A stretch of 64,000 nucleotides of DNA from Pochonia chlamydosporia 170 (GCF_001653235.2 NC_035792.1:5084001-5148000), one strand, 5' to 3'; shown: positions 44,220 through 54,404, counted from the stretch's first letter. Notes: generated from the sequence alone by a model not told the origin. Numbers and translations are program-made.

Positions 44220-44434
44220 TGTTGGAAGCGCAAGGCTTCTATTCGGGTGATAATTATCACGCGGTTTGGGGTACTCGTAACTGGTTGATTGATGCTTGTT
44301 GAATTCATCTAGCTATAGATAACGTACGCCTGTGTTGGTGTTGAAGCCTGCTCACGTGAGGTCTGTTTCAGCCACTGTTTGAAGCCATTCGCAGGCTACT
44401 GGCTCCGCCGCCAAAGACGGCGGTGGAAGCAACA
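44220..44434 (-). repeat. 3' LTR of copia element
   Basis: 215 bp, TGTTGGAAGC...GGAAGCAACA; both ends carry a short inverted form of TGTTG/CAACA. It matches 49997-50211. Confidence 0.93.
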
Positions 44435-44607
44435 CTGGCAGCTTCTCTCTTTGAGGCCTCAATTCATTCGAAAACAAAATAAAACAAGACACCTGTTGAA
44501 GGCGTACACACTAGAGGCAAATTCCTCTGTTCTGAAGCCAAGTTTTCTTGTATTCTTACCTTGTACCGTGGTGGCTATATCCTAACAATTTGGCCACGGT
44601 AATTCCC

Positions 44608-47103
44608 TCACTTTTCGTCCTTCTTCCTCTCTACCCAGCCTTCCACTCGTATCGCGATCTTATTCTTGTCGATAAGGGTTCTCAACGCGTGATTTGGCGA
44701 TGCTTTCGTCATCGCGTCTGCCGGGTTATCTCCTCCGTTGATCCATCTGACTTCATGGACTTCGCGGCGCTCGTATGACTGTCGGAGAGCCATGATATCT
44801 ATCATGAGCCTCTTCTCTTTGGTTGTGCCGAGCTTAACAAGGCACTCATATAGGGAATACGAGTCCGTGAGAAGGATCGTGGGGATGTCTGGAATTCCCA
44901 GTTGTTTTGTGATGAGCTTTAAAGTCGAGGCTATCGCGTATCCAATGTCTGTGCCTTGAACCATGCTATAAAGCTCAGAGGCTAGGGCACTTCGCGTAAC
45001 TCTCTTTGACTTGGTTGAAGAGTACGTGATGATGTTGCCTTTAACGAGCATTTCGCCATTGTTGGTCTCTTCTTCTGTACCGATGACGATAATGTATCCC
45101 AGCTGGGAACTCAGATCTTCGTTGTTGGCAAAAGAGCCATCAACAAACACAAAAAGCTTTGCTTTATCGAGGTCAAATGGTATACATTTTAGGCCTCTAC
45201 CTGGGTTATCAATCTGCCACTGGATGCGGCGTCCTAGACGTTTAAAGTCATCGCTAGATGGTTCCTTTTGTTGGGCAGCAACTGAAAGGTCAAAGGCTGC
45301 CTCTGGTTGGCAGATACTGGCGAGATATGCGCCGCGGGCTCGTTGCTCAATATATTCCTGATTGGTTGTTGGAATCTGAAGCTTTAAAGCCTGTTCTTTC
45401 TGGGTCATCATGATGCTTCCATCGGCGTTAAGAGAGATTCGGCAGCCATTGAAAGTGAGTGGCTTTTCCACCTTGAGGACTTCCTTTGGCTTTGCTGCAA
45501 AAGCTGCCTTCTGGAGCTCTTCCTCTTCAAGATTAGAGAACTGTTTGTCACTAAGTCCAAGTGTGTCATCGGTTTGCATCCCAATGATACCAAACTTGTC
45601 GCATTCTGAGATCAGCAGGCATGGGTCGTAAGTCGAGGTCGCCATCTTTAGCTTTTCTCGATGGTGGGTGGAATAAGTCGCCCACCAGTGGGTGCCGGCT
45701 TCTGGTATTCCGTATAACGGTTTAACTACTACCATGATGGTGCCTTCTGGGTATCTACCGCGGAGTTGCTCAGGAATCTTTGCGATAATCGTCCTTTGGA
45801 GAGGTGTTTGAGATTGCACATAGGCTTGGGTAATATCCCTTATCCAGAGGATAATTCCTCGTTGGAAGAGAGAGGGCGCGAGTGCAATCATAAGCCGTTG
45901 GCTGGCTCGTTGTATTGTTGGTGATTGCGTCAAAATGAAGGCTTTACCCTCGTCATTATATCCCCGAATGACGAGGCGAGATTTCTCATATGGGGCAGCT
46001 GTATCCTTGCCTTTGACCTCATTAACCATTCGTGAGTCAAAGATGCGAAGTTTAGCATGCTTTATAGGGTCATAAAGCTCAAATTTAAAGACACCTCTGG
46101 CTATCAAGTTATCAATCTCAGTGCGGCCTGAGATTTCAAACGGCTGGCCAGGGGTGATTATGAGTCCTTTACTGCGGAGAAGGACAGCAAGGTCGCGGTC
46201 TCCTTGCTCCTTCGTGGTCAGGAATGCTATTGTTTTGATGCTCTTAAGGAGCTTGGTACGTTCGGGCGGGTCCTCAAGGGCGTTAAAGAAGTACTGTTCT
46301 TCGATAAGGCGTTTACGTGGCCTTCCTGGGCCTCTTCTTGGAAATGTTTGATAAGGAGCTCTTCTGGTCTCTGGGTCTTTACGCGGTCTTCCCGGGCCTC
46401 GTCTTGCTGTTGGGATAGCAACAGCAATGCTATCTCTGATATCTTCGTCCTGGTTAACCTCCCCGTCACTCTCGTTAGCAACCTCAGCATTATCTTGGTT
46501 AACAGCCTGCTGTTGGGGTAGCTTGTTATCCGTTGGGGTTGTATCCTTATCCTCTAGATAGGGTTGTACAATCGTGGAACGGAACTTCGAGGTTATTCCA
46601 GCCTCATTAGCAACGGTGCAGGTCTCGCCTTCAACGGCAATAAGTTCAAAGGGGCCCTGCCACCCGTTCTTTTCTCTCCAAACGCGAACCTTGGATTGCA
46701 ATGGAAGGGTATGTAATGGGGTTGTGTCTGGGCCGTTCCTCGTTAAGAGGGCATTTTGGACCTGCCGCTTAGCGAGGGCTCGTCTGGCTTCACTAGTTGC
46801 CTTACGGATAGCTTCAGCTCTCTGCACGACGCTAAAGCTAGGGGGCGAATCATCCGTCATCCTGGGATAGGCGCCAAAGACTAGAAGTGTTGGGACGAGT
46901 CCGTCTGGGCCAGCTGTATCATTTATAGCTTTTACAGCCATTTGAAGCTTCTGATCGTCGGTCAGAGCGTCGCCAAGTTCTGCGTCAATTATCTGATATG
47001 CACGGCGGAGAGGGCCATGATATCTTTCTGCCTTGCCAATACATATACAGGCCTTTGGCATACTGTTTGAATTCTGCCGAGCTAAAGTTCTTTCCAGCGT
47101 CAT
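44608..47103 (-). CDS. pol: Copia Pol, C-terminal part (integrase end, RT, RNase H)
   Basis: 831 codons, but the natural frame is entered from the upstream ORF near 47050. It starts at the end of the integrase core, with the catalytic-Glu region KAERYHGPLRRAY. Reverse transcriptase follows (RDITQAYVQSQTPLQRTIIA, then PLYGIPEAGTHWW and the active-site QTDD in GMQTDDTLGL, around residue 510). RNase H has FVFVDGSF and LASELYSMVQG, and the C-terminal INGGDNPADAMTK block is typical of copia. QTDD replaces the common YVDD; the two catalytic Asp remain. This half has no stops. Confidence 0.88.
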   Translation of the reverse strand: MTLERTLARQNSNSMPKACICIGKAERYHGPLRRAYQIIDAELGDALTDDQKLQMAVKAINDTAGPDGLVPTLLVFGAYPRMTDDSPPSFSVVQRAEAIRKATSEARRALAKRQVQNALLTRNGPDTTPLHTLPLQSKVRVWREKNGWQGPFELIAVEGETCTVANEAGITSKFRSTIVQPYLEDKDTTPTDNKLPQQQAVNQDNAEVANESDGEVNQDEDIRDSIAVAIPTARRGPGRPRKDPETRRAPYQTFPRRGPGRPRKRLIEEQYFFNALEDPPERTKLLKSIKTIAFLTTKEQGDRDLAVLLRSKGLIITPGQPFEISGRTEIDNLIARGVFKFELYDPIKHAKLRIFDSRMVNEVKGKDTAAPYEKSRLVIRGYNDEGKAFILTQSPTIQRASQRLMIALAPSLFQRGIILWIRDITQAYVQSQTPLQRTIIAKIPEQLRGRYPEGTIMVVVKPLYGIPEAGTHWWATYSTHHREKLKMATSTYDPCLLISECDKFGIIGMQTDDTLGLSDKQFSNLEEEELQKAAFAAKPKEVLKVEKPLTFNGCRISLNADGSIMMTQKEQALKLQIPTTNQEYIEQRARGAYLASICQPEAAFDLSVAAQQKEPSSDDFKRLGRRIQWQIDNPGRGLKCIPFDLDKAKLFVFVDGSFANNEDLSSQLGYIIVIGTEEETNNGEMLVKGNIITYSSTKSKRVTRSALASELYSMVQGTDIGYAIASTLKLITKQLGIPDIPTILLTDSYSLYECLVKLGTTKEKRLMIDIMALRQSYERREVHEVRWINGGDNPADAMTKASPNHALRTLIDKNKIAIRVEGWVERKKDEK

Positions 47104-49651
47104 GAACTATCCATTCGGGAGGCCCAAGGTACGTGTTAATCCAACAGGCCATAATGGCATCCCAAAGATCCCTTGCCTTTTGTTCTTTATTATTAAGAAA
47201 CTTAGCAGCTTGGAAGGCAGTTGCAGAGTCAATAACATGGAGGACTGGTTGGCCATTAATAAAGAAGATGTCCACAATAATCTCATGGTTAAACTCATGA
47301 TCATCTCGAAGGGTGAACTTAAAGCGGCTTGGGGCTCTTCCGTTCATTTGACAATGGTGGCAGATATCAGTCAGTCGCTTAAGAACGTCACTACTATATT
47401 CTTCCCCGACTTTTGTTAAGATTCTTGATAGTCTCTCAACAGACGGGTGTCCAAAGCGGCGATGTAGTTGCCGAAGCTGCGTTTCTGTGAGGTGGAAGGC
47501 TGCGGAAGCTGCTGGCTCGAGGAGCCACCAGGGATGGCCCCATTGCCTGATAACAGGCACAGTGATGTCTCCTTGGATAAGGCGATTGGTGAGATTATCC
47601 AATCGTACATACATCCTATCCATATCTGTGATGGAGAACAGGAAAGGAGTGGCGGTCGGCAGTACATGGAAGGTGATATTTCCGAATACTGTTGGTACTC
47701 TAATGATGCCGATTGATAAGGCTGATCCTGCACCAAAATAGATCGTTGTTGCTGGTGCGTCTTTAATCTTTAGTGACGGCATTATCCTCATTAAGGCTCT
47801 AACCTGTGGCATGCCTGCGTTGGATGTACCGGCGGCGCCGGTATCAGGCAGGATGCCTCTAAAGATATGGTCAGAATATCTTTCCTCAGAGATGAAAATA
47901 GCAGTCTCTTTTGGTTCTTTTATAAAATAGGGATCTTCAGCCAATAGGGCATGCTTGAACGCTTGGTCTCTCAAACCAGCGAGGATTTCCACTGGCTGTG
48001 GAATTGCTGCCGTGGCTAAGAAATTCTGGGTAATAGTACCCGTACTAGCAAACATGTTACTGCTGCCGACAGGGAGGAATTCGTCATTGTCATCATCGTC
48101 ACTGTTGGCATCATTAAAGGAATTCTGTCTATACATTTCGTCAAGGAGGGCGGTATCCTCATCGTTATCTTCACCCTCAAAGGCAGTTAGGAACGCTTGA
48201 TACCTCTTGGCCGTTGGAGGCGTTGGGTGCTTCTTTTGGAGCCAGGAATTTCGAGCTTGGGAGCGTTCTTGGTCGCTATGCTTGGTCGACCAGCAGCCAG
48301 GTTGGCGGCAAACGTAGCACTTCTTCTGGTGGTTCAGGAACTGCCCTTTTTGGTTATAATTTGAGGCGTTTCCTCCACCGCGTTTGAAAGCGCGATCAGT
48401 ATAAAAGACTTCTGCTGGCTGGGGCGTTATTTCCTCGTGGACAGCGATAGCTTGCTGGAGCTCGGCGGCAAGGTCTTCAAAGGTCTTTGCCGGCTTCATT
48501 AACGGCACCTTGCAAGCCGGGGTCTTAGAAGCGGCAATCTTGAGCTTATCCCTCATGCTATTGAAGCCCGTATCACCAGGTCGGAAGAGGCCCTGGTGAA
48601 GCAGTTGTATCTTCTCCGTGAGGATCTCAAGGCAGGATGAGAGACGTTTGTCACGATGTTGGTTGACAATCGCGGCGAGATTAAGGCTTTCCCACTCGCG
48701 GAGGTATCGGTCTCGAATTGCCTCTGTTTCGTACCTCTTTTGGAGGGCGTGGATGAGGTCGTTATAACTTTTTCCTTTGTTAGCTAGATTGTTGAGATAG
48801 TACCGGTATGCTGGTCCTGTGAGCATGACTGGGACGGCCCGAGCGAGCTGGTCTCGCGGATAGTCAATCCGTTTGCATTTATCAATAAACATGTTGACTT
48901 TGGTCAAGAGGAAGTCATATTCTCGGCCTGAGAATTTGTCACTTTCCTGATAGCCTTTGGTGAGGCTGTCTAGGCGTCTGAGTAGGTCAGGGGGCACTTC
49001 ACCGTCTGAGGAAGAAGGTGATCGCCCTTCCCCAGCCAGGGACCCCCATGACTGTGGTGTATTGACCACCGGGGGAGGTGTATCGACGCCTCCAGACGTG
49101 CGAGTTGTGGTAGGTACTGCTGTCTTAGGGGCTATAATGACCTCTGGTTGGGCTGTTTTAGGTCGTTCTCGGGTCGGTGCCGTGACAGGCTTCGTTATTG
49201 ATGGACTCGGTGGGGGTGTGGAGGATCGTGGAGGGCGCTGTGGATCGTTGTCCGGCCATGTGGGGAAGCCCGGAGAAGACACGGCTTCCATAATGGCATT
49301 AACAATTGGGAACCGGTCTTCCTTTCTGATATAGACCCCCTTTGCACGGAGGGTATCGCGGAAGTCACGGAGGTTGGCCTTTCTCGAGCGGTTAAAATGG
49401 CTATGGTTCCAGTCGGCAAAGTCGTCAATAAGGCATTGCCATATATCATGAGGGCTCCGTTTGCGTTCCCAGTAATAGTTGGTAGCCCAGCTAATAGCGT
49501 CATTAACCTTTTTCGCAGTGGGTTTCCTTAGGTCGAAGTTCGAGGGGGTGGTTGGTTCGTCAGGATCATAAAGATCAGGGTCAAAGGGAGGCGGCTCGGT
49601 GATAGTTTCATCGCCTTGGAGGGATAAGGCATCACTATCTTCTTCTGCCAT
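46985..49651 (-). CDS. gag-pol: Copia Gag-Pol, N-terminal part (Gag, protease, integrase start)
   Basis: 888 codons. Gag spans about the first 430 residues, followed by a Cys/His knuckle-like CYVCRQPGCWSTKHS. The aspartic protease site is LPDTGAAGTSN (around residue 600). Integrase starts with an H-H-C-C finger (HRRFGHPSVERL, later CHHCQMNG) and the first two catalytic Asp regions (IIVDIFFING and IVHDAGKNFSS). It then runs out of frame near 47050 and stops at 46985. Comparison with the usual spacing before the E-R-Y-H-G block suggests a small deletion plus frameshift, so a full integrase cannot be made from one frame. Confidence 0.88.
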   Translation of the reverse strand: MAEEDSDALSLQGDETITEPPPFDPDLYDPDEPTTPSNFDLRKPTAKKVNDAISWATNYYWERKRSPHDIWQCLIDDFADWNHSHFNRSRKANLRDFRDTLRAKGVYIRKEDRFPIVNAIMEAVSSPGFPTWPDNDPQRPPRSSTPPPSPSITKPVTAPTRERPKTAQPEVIIAPKTAVPTTTRTSGGVDTPPPVVNTPQSWGSLAGEGRSPSSSDGEVPPDLLRRLDSLTKGYQESDKFSGREYDFLLTKVNMFIDKCKRIDYPRDQLARAVPVMLTGPAYRYYLNNLANKGKSYNDLIHALQKRYETEAIRDRYLREWESLNLAAIVNQHRDKRLSSCLEILTEKIQLLHQGLFRPGDTGFNSMRDKLKIAASKTPACKVPLMKPAKTFEDLAAELQQAIAVHEEITPQPAEVFYTDRAFKRGGGNASNYNQKGQFLNHQKKCYVCRQPGCWSTKHSDQERSQARNSWLQKKHPTPPTAKRYQAFLTAFEGEDNDEDTALLDEMYRQNSFNDANSDDDDNDEFLPVGSSNMFASTGTITQNFLATAAIPQPVEILAGLRDQAFKHALLAEDPYFIKEPKETAIFISEERYSDHIFRGILPDTGAAGTSNAGMPQVRALMRIMPSLKIKDAPATTIYFGAGSALSIGIIRVPTVFGNITFHVLPTATPFLFSITDMDRMYVRLDNLTNRLIQGDITVPVIRQWGHPWWLLEPAASAAFHLTETQLRQLHRRFGHPSVERLSRILTKVGEEYSSDVLKRLTDICHHCQMNGRAPSRFKFTLRDDHEFNHEIIVDIFFINGQPVLHVIDSATAFQAAKFLNNKEQKARDLWDAIMACWINTYLGPPEWIVHDAGKNFSSAEFKQYAKGLYMYWQGRKISWPSPPCISDN

Positions 49652-49996
49652 TGTTATTATTAAAGTGGGAGGCAGGAGGAAGAAGCTTAGGGGTAAATTC
49701 AGGGGTAGGATAGAATTCAGGGTAAGCTGGAGCTTTTTGGTGGTATTTTCCTGGGCGTGGGATCAAAGATCAGCAGTCAAACTAATGACTCATAGGTGAT
49801 GATGTTCCTTTGCAGAAGACGTTTTCTCGTGATGGACGATGAAGGGATTGCTTCGAGGCGCGGCGACAGTACGCAAAAAGCGGCAGCAGCACTCAAAATC
49901 AATTTCCTTTGGATAGCATAGAAAGTCTGCAGTGGTGGCAGAGATCTATCTCTTCTTGGGTTCCTTGCTGTCTGTGGTCTTGCAACCACTGATCAG
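49652..49996 (-). other. Copia 5' leader
   Basis: 345 bp between the gag start and the 5' LTR. The strand complementary to 49975-49996 reads CTGATCAGTGGTTGCAAGAC just after the LTR; TGGTTGCAAG may be the primer-binding site, but the tRNA was not identified. Confidence 0.4.
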
Positions 49997-50211
49997 TGTT
50001 GGAAGCGCAAGGCTTCTATTCGGGTGATAATTATCACGCGGTTTGGGGTACTCGTAACTGGTTGATTGATGCTTGTTGAATTCATCTAGCTATAGATAAC
50101 GTACGCCTGTGTTGGTGTTGAAGCCTGCTCACGTGAGGTCTGTTTCAGCCACTGTTTGAAGCCATTCGCAGGCTACTGGCTCCGCCGCCAAAGACGGCGG
50201 TGGAAGCAACA
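49997..50211 (-). repeat. 5' LTR of copia element
   Basis: 215 bp, matching 44220-44434, next to the second copy of the target duplication GTTAG (50212-50216). Confidence 0.93.
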
Positions 50212-50319
50212 GTTAGAATACCCCTCAAACTGTTGCTGGGGGTATTTTAAACAACTGAGATCCACGAATACGCCTTCAATGGGTTTGTCATCGACAACTA
50301 GCTGGCAGGTGATTGCCAT
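50212..50319 (-). pseudogene. Transthyretin-like/RRSARL family paralog 1, 5' part (split by copia element)
   Basis: The ATG at 50319 starts MAITCQLVVDDKPIEGVFVD and the frame runs to QQQFEGYSN, where it meets the copia LTR. Counting one copy of GTTAG, this part and 43726-44219 add up to 597 nt with an open frame, the same length as paralog 2. Transcription from the native promoter would now read into the element. Confidence 0.85.
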
Positions 50320-51307
50320 CTTGGAATGATAACAATGGGTGGACTGAGGGAATACAGGAATGTGAATGCGGGGAAATCTTGGAACGAGTCTACATTTGGT
50401 CTTGCAAGACTTTATATCTAGTCGACGTATGCAGTCGCATGTAAAATGGACCCAGCTCCTGGATTTAAGTTTTTAGATTCCGGTTACCTGCGTGGCCATC
50501 GGCTAGGAAGCGATCGCCCAGCGGATGAGACCTCGGAACTTGGATTTCGTGTCTTGAATCCAAGATCTAATATCTCATTTTCGCAGGGCACCCGACCATG
50601 ATACATTTTACTTACCAAATACAGGGCGAAGCTGTGTAGCTTTGCCCGGCAATTTACATTACCATAGTCATTGACATTGAGTTATAGCGATGATGACCTG
50701 AAGTGAGAATATTCAGAGAGTTTTACATCGATTACTCTCTACATCGAAGGTTTTGAGCCATGAGGCCCCGTGCGCAGAATCCTCCTGCGGAAATCGCAAA
50801 AGACAGTTGTACACAGCAGCTCTCAACAAGTATACCCTGCTCTATTGAGAACGTCGATGAGAGACTGCACACCGATCTAGGCGCTTTACTGGACTTTGTT
50901 CAATGGGTTCTGTTCGTCATGTAGTGTTTCATTAAGGTGTGTTTACTACCCTACATGACAAACCAAGCTCAGTGGGATGTCTTTCCCAATGAGCCTCTCA
51001 TGAGCCACTGCCTTGCTTTGAGCCGTCTGCACTGAGCAACATATTATTCTTTTACGCAGTTTACCAACTGTCGTACATGTTTGCCGATAAAGAAACTCAT
51101 TCGACATAATGAAAAGCGAACATCAGCATGAATCATATATAAAATTCGTTGGCAAATATTTTGAGCCTCTATTTTTTTTTTTTGCTGTTGTTGTGTAATC
51201 TACCCCTGCATACTATTTGAAAATATTTAGCTGCTCCGATCCATCGACTAGTTCATTTGGTGAATTTCTCAGTGTCTCCATTCAGAGTTGTAAATTGATG
51301 AATACGT
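50320..51307. other. Upstream region of paralog 1, intergenic
   Basis: About 990 bp without a recognised gene. It includes GATCC/AAGATC-type words (50460-50580, e.g. CTTGAATCCAAGATC) and a long T run near 51171. Confidence 0.4.
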
Positions 51308-51904
51308 TCATTGCTTGGCAAGCCTGGCTGAGCGCCTCAACTGCTTGGGCTGCAGCGCGACCCTTTGTGCTTGCCAACGTGCCTCATGACTAACGTCAGC
51401 TGCGGTCCCGCTTTCTTCTAAGCCGTGGGCTCTGTCATAGGGTATGAGTGTGCCAAAGTTGAAGCCCTGTGTCTGCGGACCTGGTAAATTGTTCTTAGAC
51501 TCAGAGGAGGCAAAGATGAACGTCAGATCGCTCAAGCCAGTTCCTGGTGTTTCAACAAGGGAAGCACCGTCTTTGATAGTCGCGTACATGTCTCTATGCA
51601 CAAGGAAAAGAATGTGGGCGTAGCCTCTTTGAGGCAACCTAATTCTGTTCCAGGTCTTTAGGGGCATTTCGCCAAAAACAGGCTGGGCATGAGTACGCAT
51701 TTGCAAATGCGAACCCTGCATGTTTGGAGTGTAACGAATTCTTCGGACTTTTTGGTCGCTAATGCTCATCCATTCGTCTATCATCCCTGACTTGTCAGAT
51801 ATTCCGCTGAAGTGTTGCTCAGGGTACTGTTCGCATTTGAGCTCCACAAAAACGCCTTCAACAGGCTCACCAAAAAGCGTTTTTAGCTGGCAAGAAATGG
51901 CCAT
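51308..51904 (-). CDS. Transthyretin-like/RRSARL family paralog 2
   Basis: 198 aa, single exon. The N-terminal 105 residues (MAISCQLKTLFGEPVEGVFV, then GISDKSGMIDEW and a later VFGEMPLKTWNRI) have the layout of the transthyretin/5-hydroxyisourate-hydrolase fold: a small beta sandwich starting with a G-x-P-x-x-G-V-x-V strand pair, a D-x-x-G-x-I turn and an FGE...P block. The His of the HIU hydrolase start motif is Gln here and the C-terminal YRGS is absent, so enzyme activity is not expected. A linker leads to PKQLRRSARLAKQ, a basic end shared with both paralogs. No signal peptide, so it should be cytosolic or nuclear. The function is unknown. Confidence 0.8.
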   Translation of the reverse strand: MAISCQLKTLFGEPVEGVFVELKCEQYPEQHFSGISDKSGMIDEWMSISDQKVRRIRYTPNMQGSHLQMRTHAQPVFGEMPLKTWNRIRLPQRGYAHILFLVHRDMYATIKDGASLVETPGTGLSDLTFIFASSESKNNLPGPQTQGFNFGTLIPYDRAHGLEESGTAADVSHEARWQAQRVALQPKQLRRSARLAKQ

Positions 51905-52514
51905 TTTGAATAGGTCTGATGGATTGAGTTGATCAAGAGTTCTCTATATTCATCCGGGCACTTAAGTACTTTAATGTGTATGCCAGGAGCTCATGGCAAC
52001 GTTACGTGGTTAGATGCTAAGATCTAAGATGCGAGAACCAGGATCGCGGAACTCAGATACAGCGCTCTTGGGCTTGGTTCCCGCAATTGGCCGATCATCT
52101 CGTCGACACCTCCTCTGTCTACCTTATTGGCCGGGACGCTACTATAGCTCATAAGCCAGAACCGAAAAGCTCGATCTCGGATCCAAAGGCCAAGATCCAG
52201 CGTGTTGAATTCAAGATCCGACATTTTGCAAATTGATATTGCTATAACGCTGGCTGAATTAGCATGAATCTGAGGATTTGCTTACTGATTGTAGCATTGC
52301 GTCTGTTGGTCCCAATTTGCCGTCGCAGAAATCGCCCGCTGCAATTCGCGATCTTAGACCTACAATCCGTGAACAAAGAACTTAGAGTCAGAATGGTGCA
52401 TTTTTGCAGCTGCTGTGCGCACCAAAAGAATGATTTTCGATGACCCTGACTAACTGCCGTAACTCTTTCTACATTCGCACTTCTGAAGACAATCCCAGAG
52501 CAGGCCACAACAAT
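51905..52514. other. Divergent intergenic region
   Basis: Upstream of paralog 2 and of the membrane protein gene. It holds several GATC-type words (AAGATCTAAGATGCGAG near 52020; GGATCCAAAGGCCAAGATCC near 52180). No gene is recognised; open frames at 52024-52224 and 52242-52568 (minus) are unremarkable. Confidence 0.4.
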
Positions 52515-53168
52515 ATGGATCGCAAAAATTCTTTGACAAAGTATGACCAAATGGTGCTTGAGATGCAAGAGAGTATCGGCTTGTGTTACTTTGTTCTCGC
52601 AGGTTTCCTGTCATGGCTTTTGCTGGCGGGCTTTCTGGCTTCGCCAAGCACGTACTCCTCTATTCGTCTCCATGTACTAGATCAGACGGGCGATATCGTC
52701 AAGGTCGTGATGAGCAGTATCCTCAATATCCCACTGCTTTGTATCGCCATATTTCTGTTTGTGGTGGCTATCCTTGGGCTAGTCTGCCTGTGGTGGAAAC
52801 TGCGACAGAATTACATTTGGGTGAACAACCAGATTATTATGTAGGTCACAGTCTCTGAGAAACTTTGAACACGCCTAACCTGATATAGACCCATCGTATC
52901 ACATTCTGCGATGGGTTTTGTTTCCACCTTTGTCAACGTGTACGGTCCGGGGAGAGGAGAGTGGTCCGTTTCTGCAATTATCACAGCGATTGTTACTGGG
53001 TCATTGTTCGCTTGCTCTGTCATAGGTTTTCTGATTTTTAGGTATATCTTGCTACAGCGACTCAAACAAAAACCATGGACTCCATCCACAGGGTACATTG
53101 AAACTTGTCCTGGAGCCCAGATACATGTATACAGAACAGATTTCAGTGACTCGCTCAATTCAAGGTAG
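52515..53168 (+). CDS. Four-helix membrane protein of an ascomycete family
   Basis: Two exons (52515-52840 and 52889-53168), 606 nt, 201 aa; the frame is also open back to ATG 52440. Predicted helices: YFVLAGFLSWLLLAGFLASP, ILNIPLLCIAIFLFVVAILG with VCLWW, a third formed by IVSHSAMGFVSTFVNVY, and IITAIVTGSLFACSVIGFLI. The motifs LAGF with a following P-S-T-Y, Q/N-x-P-LL, LWWKLRQNYIWVNNQI and G-x-WS-x-x-A-I-x-T are those of a common uncharacterised ascomycete membrane protein. Both termini are probably cytoplasmic. It is convergent with the PAQR gene, 143 bp away. No role is known to me. Confidence 0.7.
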
Positions 53169-53311
53169 CAAATTTGCTAGTACGTGGGTGCTTTCTAGAT
53201 GCTCAATAACAACGATAAATACTGCACAAATCCACACCAGGTTTTTTCCAGGTGAGGTTACATCACACCGCGCGACAGTATGCAGCCATCTGTTCATCCG
53301 CCATCCACTGT

Positions 53312-54404
53312 TCATGTACAAGCAACAGTTCCACGCAGTCTAATGATCGCTCCAAAAATCACCAGAATGTGCATCCAGTGGTGGCTTTGTCCCAGCGGAT
53401 CGAATTTTCCCGGGAACCATCTCTCCGGAACCCTCACCATATAGATTGCTCCCCCAAGAGAGTTGACTACCGCCAGAGCGAGGAAAGATCGCAACCCTGC
53501 CGCTTGGTTTAGCATTTCAACAGAGCCAAACAGTTTCCATGCCGGATATAATGGAACAAATAAGCTTGCGCCGAGAAAACAGTATATAAGTGTCCTCAGC
53601 ATGCGGAACTTAGGCAGCCTGAAGCATGATCGTAGCGTCAGCGCAACACACAAGCTAGCAGTAATTGAAAGGGCAACGAAGTAGACCGATCGGAGACCAA
53701 AAGGGGCACAGCGGAGCGCGAAGTGTGTGCAGGAAATTCCTGCACCCCATAAGACGAACACAATACCAACATGATCTAGGTTATTGCTAAATCGATGGAC
53801 AGAACGACTATGGTCAGAAAAGGCGTGGAAGGTGGCGGAGAGAGCGAAGCAAACGGTAACACCAAGACAATAGAGGGAAATCGCAGCGAGGTCGGCATCG
53901 CTGTCCAGGCGTCCAAAAAGAGTATGGCTGAACAGTGAACATCGGCGGTAGACAAGGTAAATGAATTCTAAAAGGAAGTACATTGCCGCAATAAGATGCG
54001 ACCAAACATGCACTGTCATTTCGGAAGAACCTGAACGTCATTTAAATGCCACTTCAAATGATGATGAAAGAATGAGCGCAGGAATTACTTGCCTGTCTCA
54101 TTGTGGACCCCAAAAATACTTGTGAGAGATCTCACAATGGAATAGGATGCACGGCTGACTTGCAAATTAGCTTCGAGCATCTGGGTTTTGCTGAAGAGCC
54201 CTAACCGATATCCAGAAAGAATGTAAACGTTGTCCCTGGAATGCAATTATCAGAGTCAAGTGAATGTTGGATCCGTCTATACTGACACACACCTCTGCCA
54301 CGACGCTATGCATTGACACAATGCCTCTTAGAAGTTGAGTTCGTGAACGTTTTGAGTTTAAACTTACCCGCGTCCGCCGATAAAAGGAGGGCTTCAGTTT
54401 TCAT
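53312..54404 (-). CDS. PAQR/ADIPOR-like (haemolysin III-related) membrane protein
   Basis: Four exons: 54404-54368, 54326-54293, 54235-54093 and 54012-53312; 915 nt, 304 aa. The first residues lead into WQRDNVYILSGYR and VHNETVHVWSHL, the family's entry motifs. Seven hydrophobic helices follow, with the conserved zinc-site residues: Ser and His in LSATFHAFSDHS, Asp in NNLDHVGIVF and the pair in GQSHHWMHI. These match fungal PAQR/Izh proteins, which are linked to sterol, zinc and lipid signalling and may have ceramidase-like activity. The third intron (54013-54092) has a GC-AG boundary (AG/GCAAGT), which is rare but consistent with the reading frame. Exons 1 and 2 are short and less certain. 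Confidence 0.85.

Larger units (their letters stand above)
44220..50211 (-). mobile_element. Ty1/copia retrotransposon, young but with a damaged pol
   Basis: 5992 bp with two 215-bp LTRs (44220-44434 and 49997-50211) that match throughout as read, TG...CA ends and a 5-bp target duplication GTTAG on both sides. Domain order on the minus strand is gag, protease, integrase, reverse transcriptase, RNase H: integrase before RT, the copia arrangement. The coding part is split in two frames within integrase. Matching LTRs imply very recent insertion. Confidence 0.93.

Noticed and set aside
46985..47103. Programmed frameshift in copia pol
   Set aside because: It lies in the middle of the integrase core with an apparently shortened spacer, which fits mutation better than a programmed site at a domain border.
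51308..51904. Annotation as an active 5-hydroxyisourate hydrolase
   Set aside because: The N-terminal catalytic His motif and the C-terminal YRGS tetrapeptide are not present; only the fold-like layout remains.
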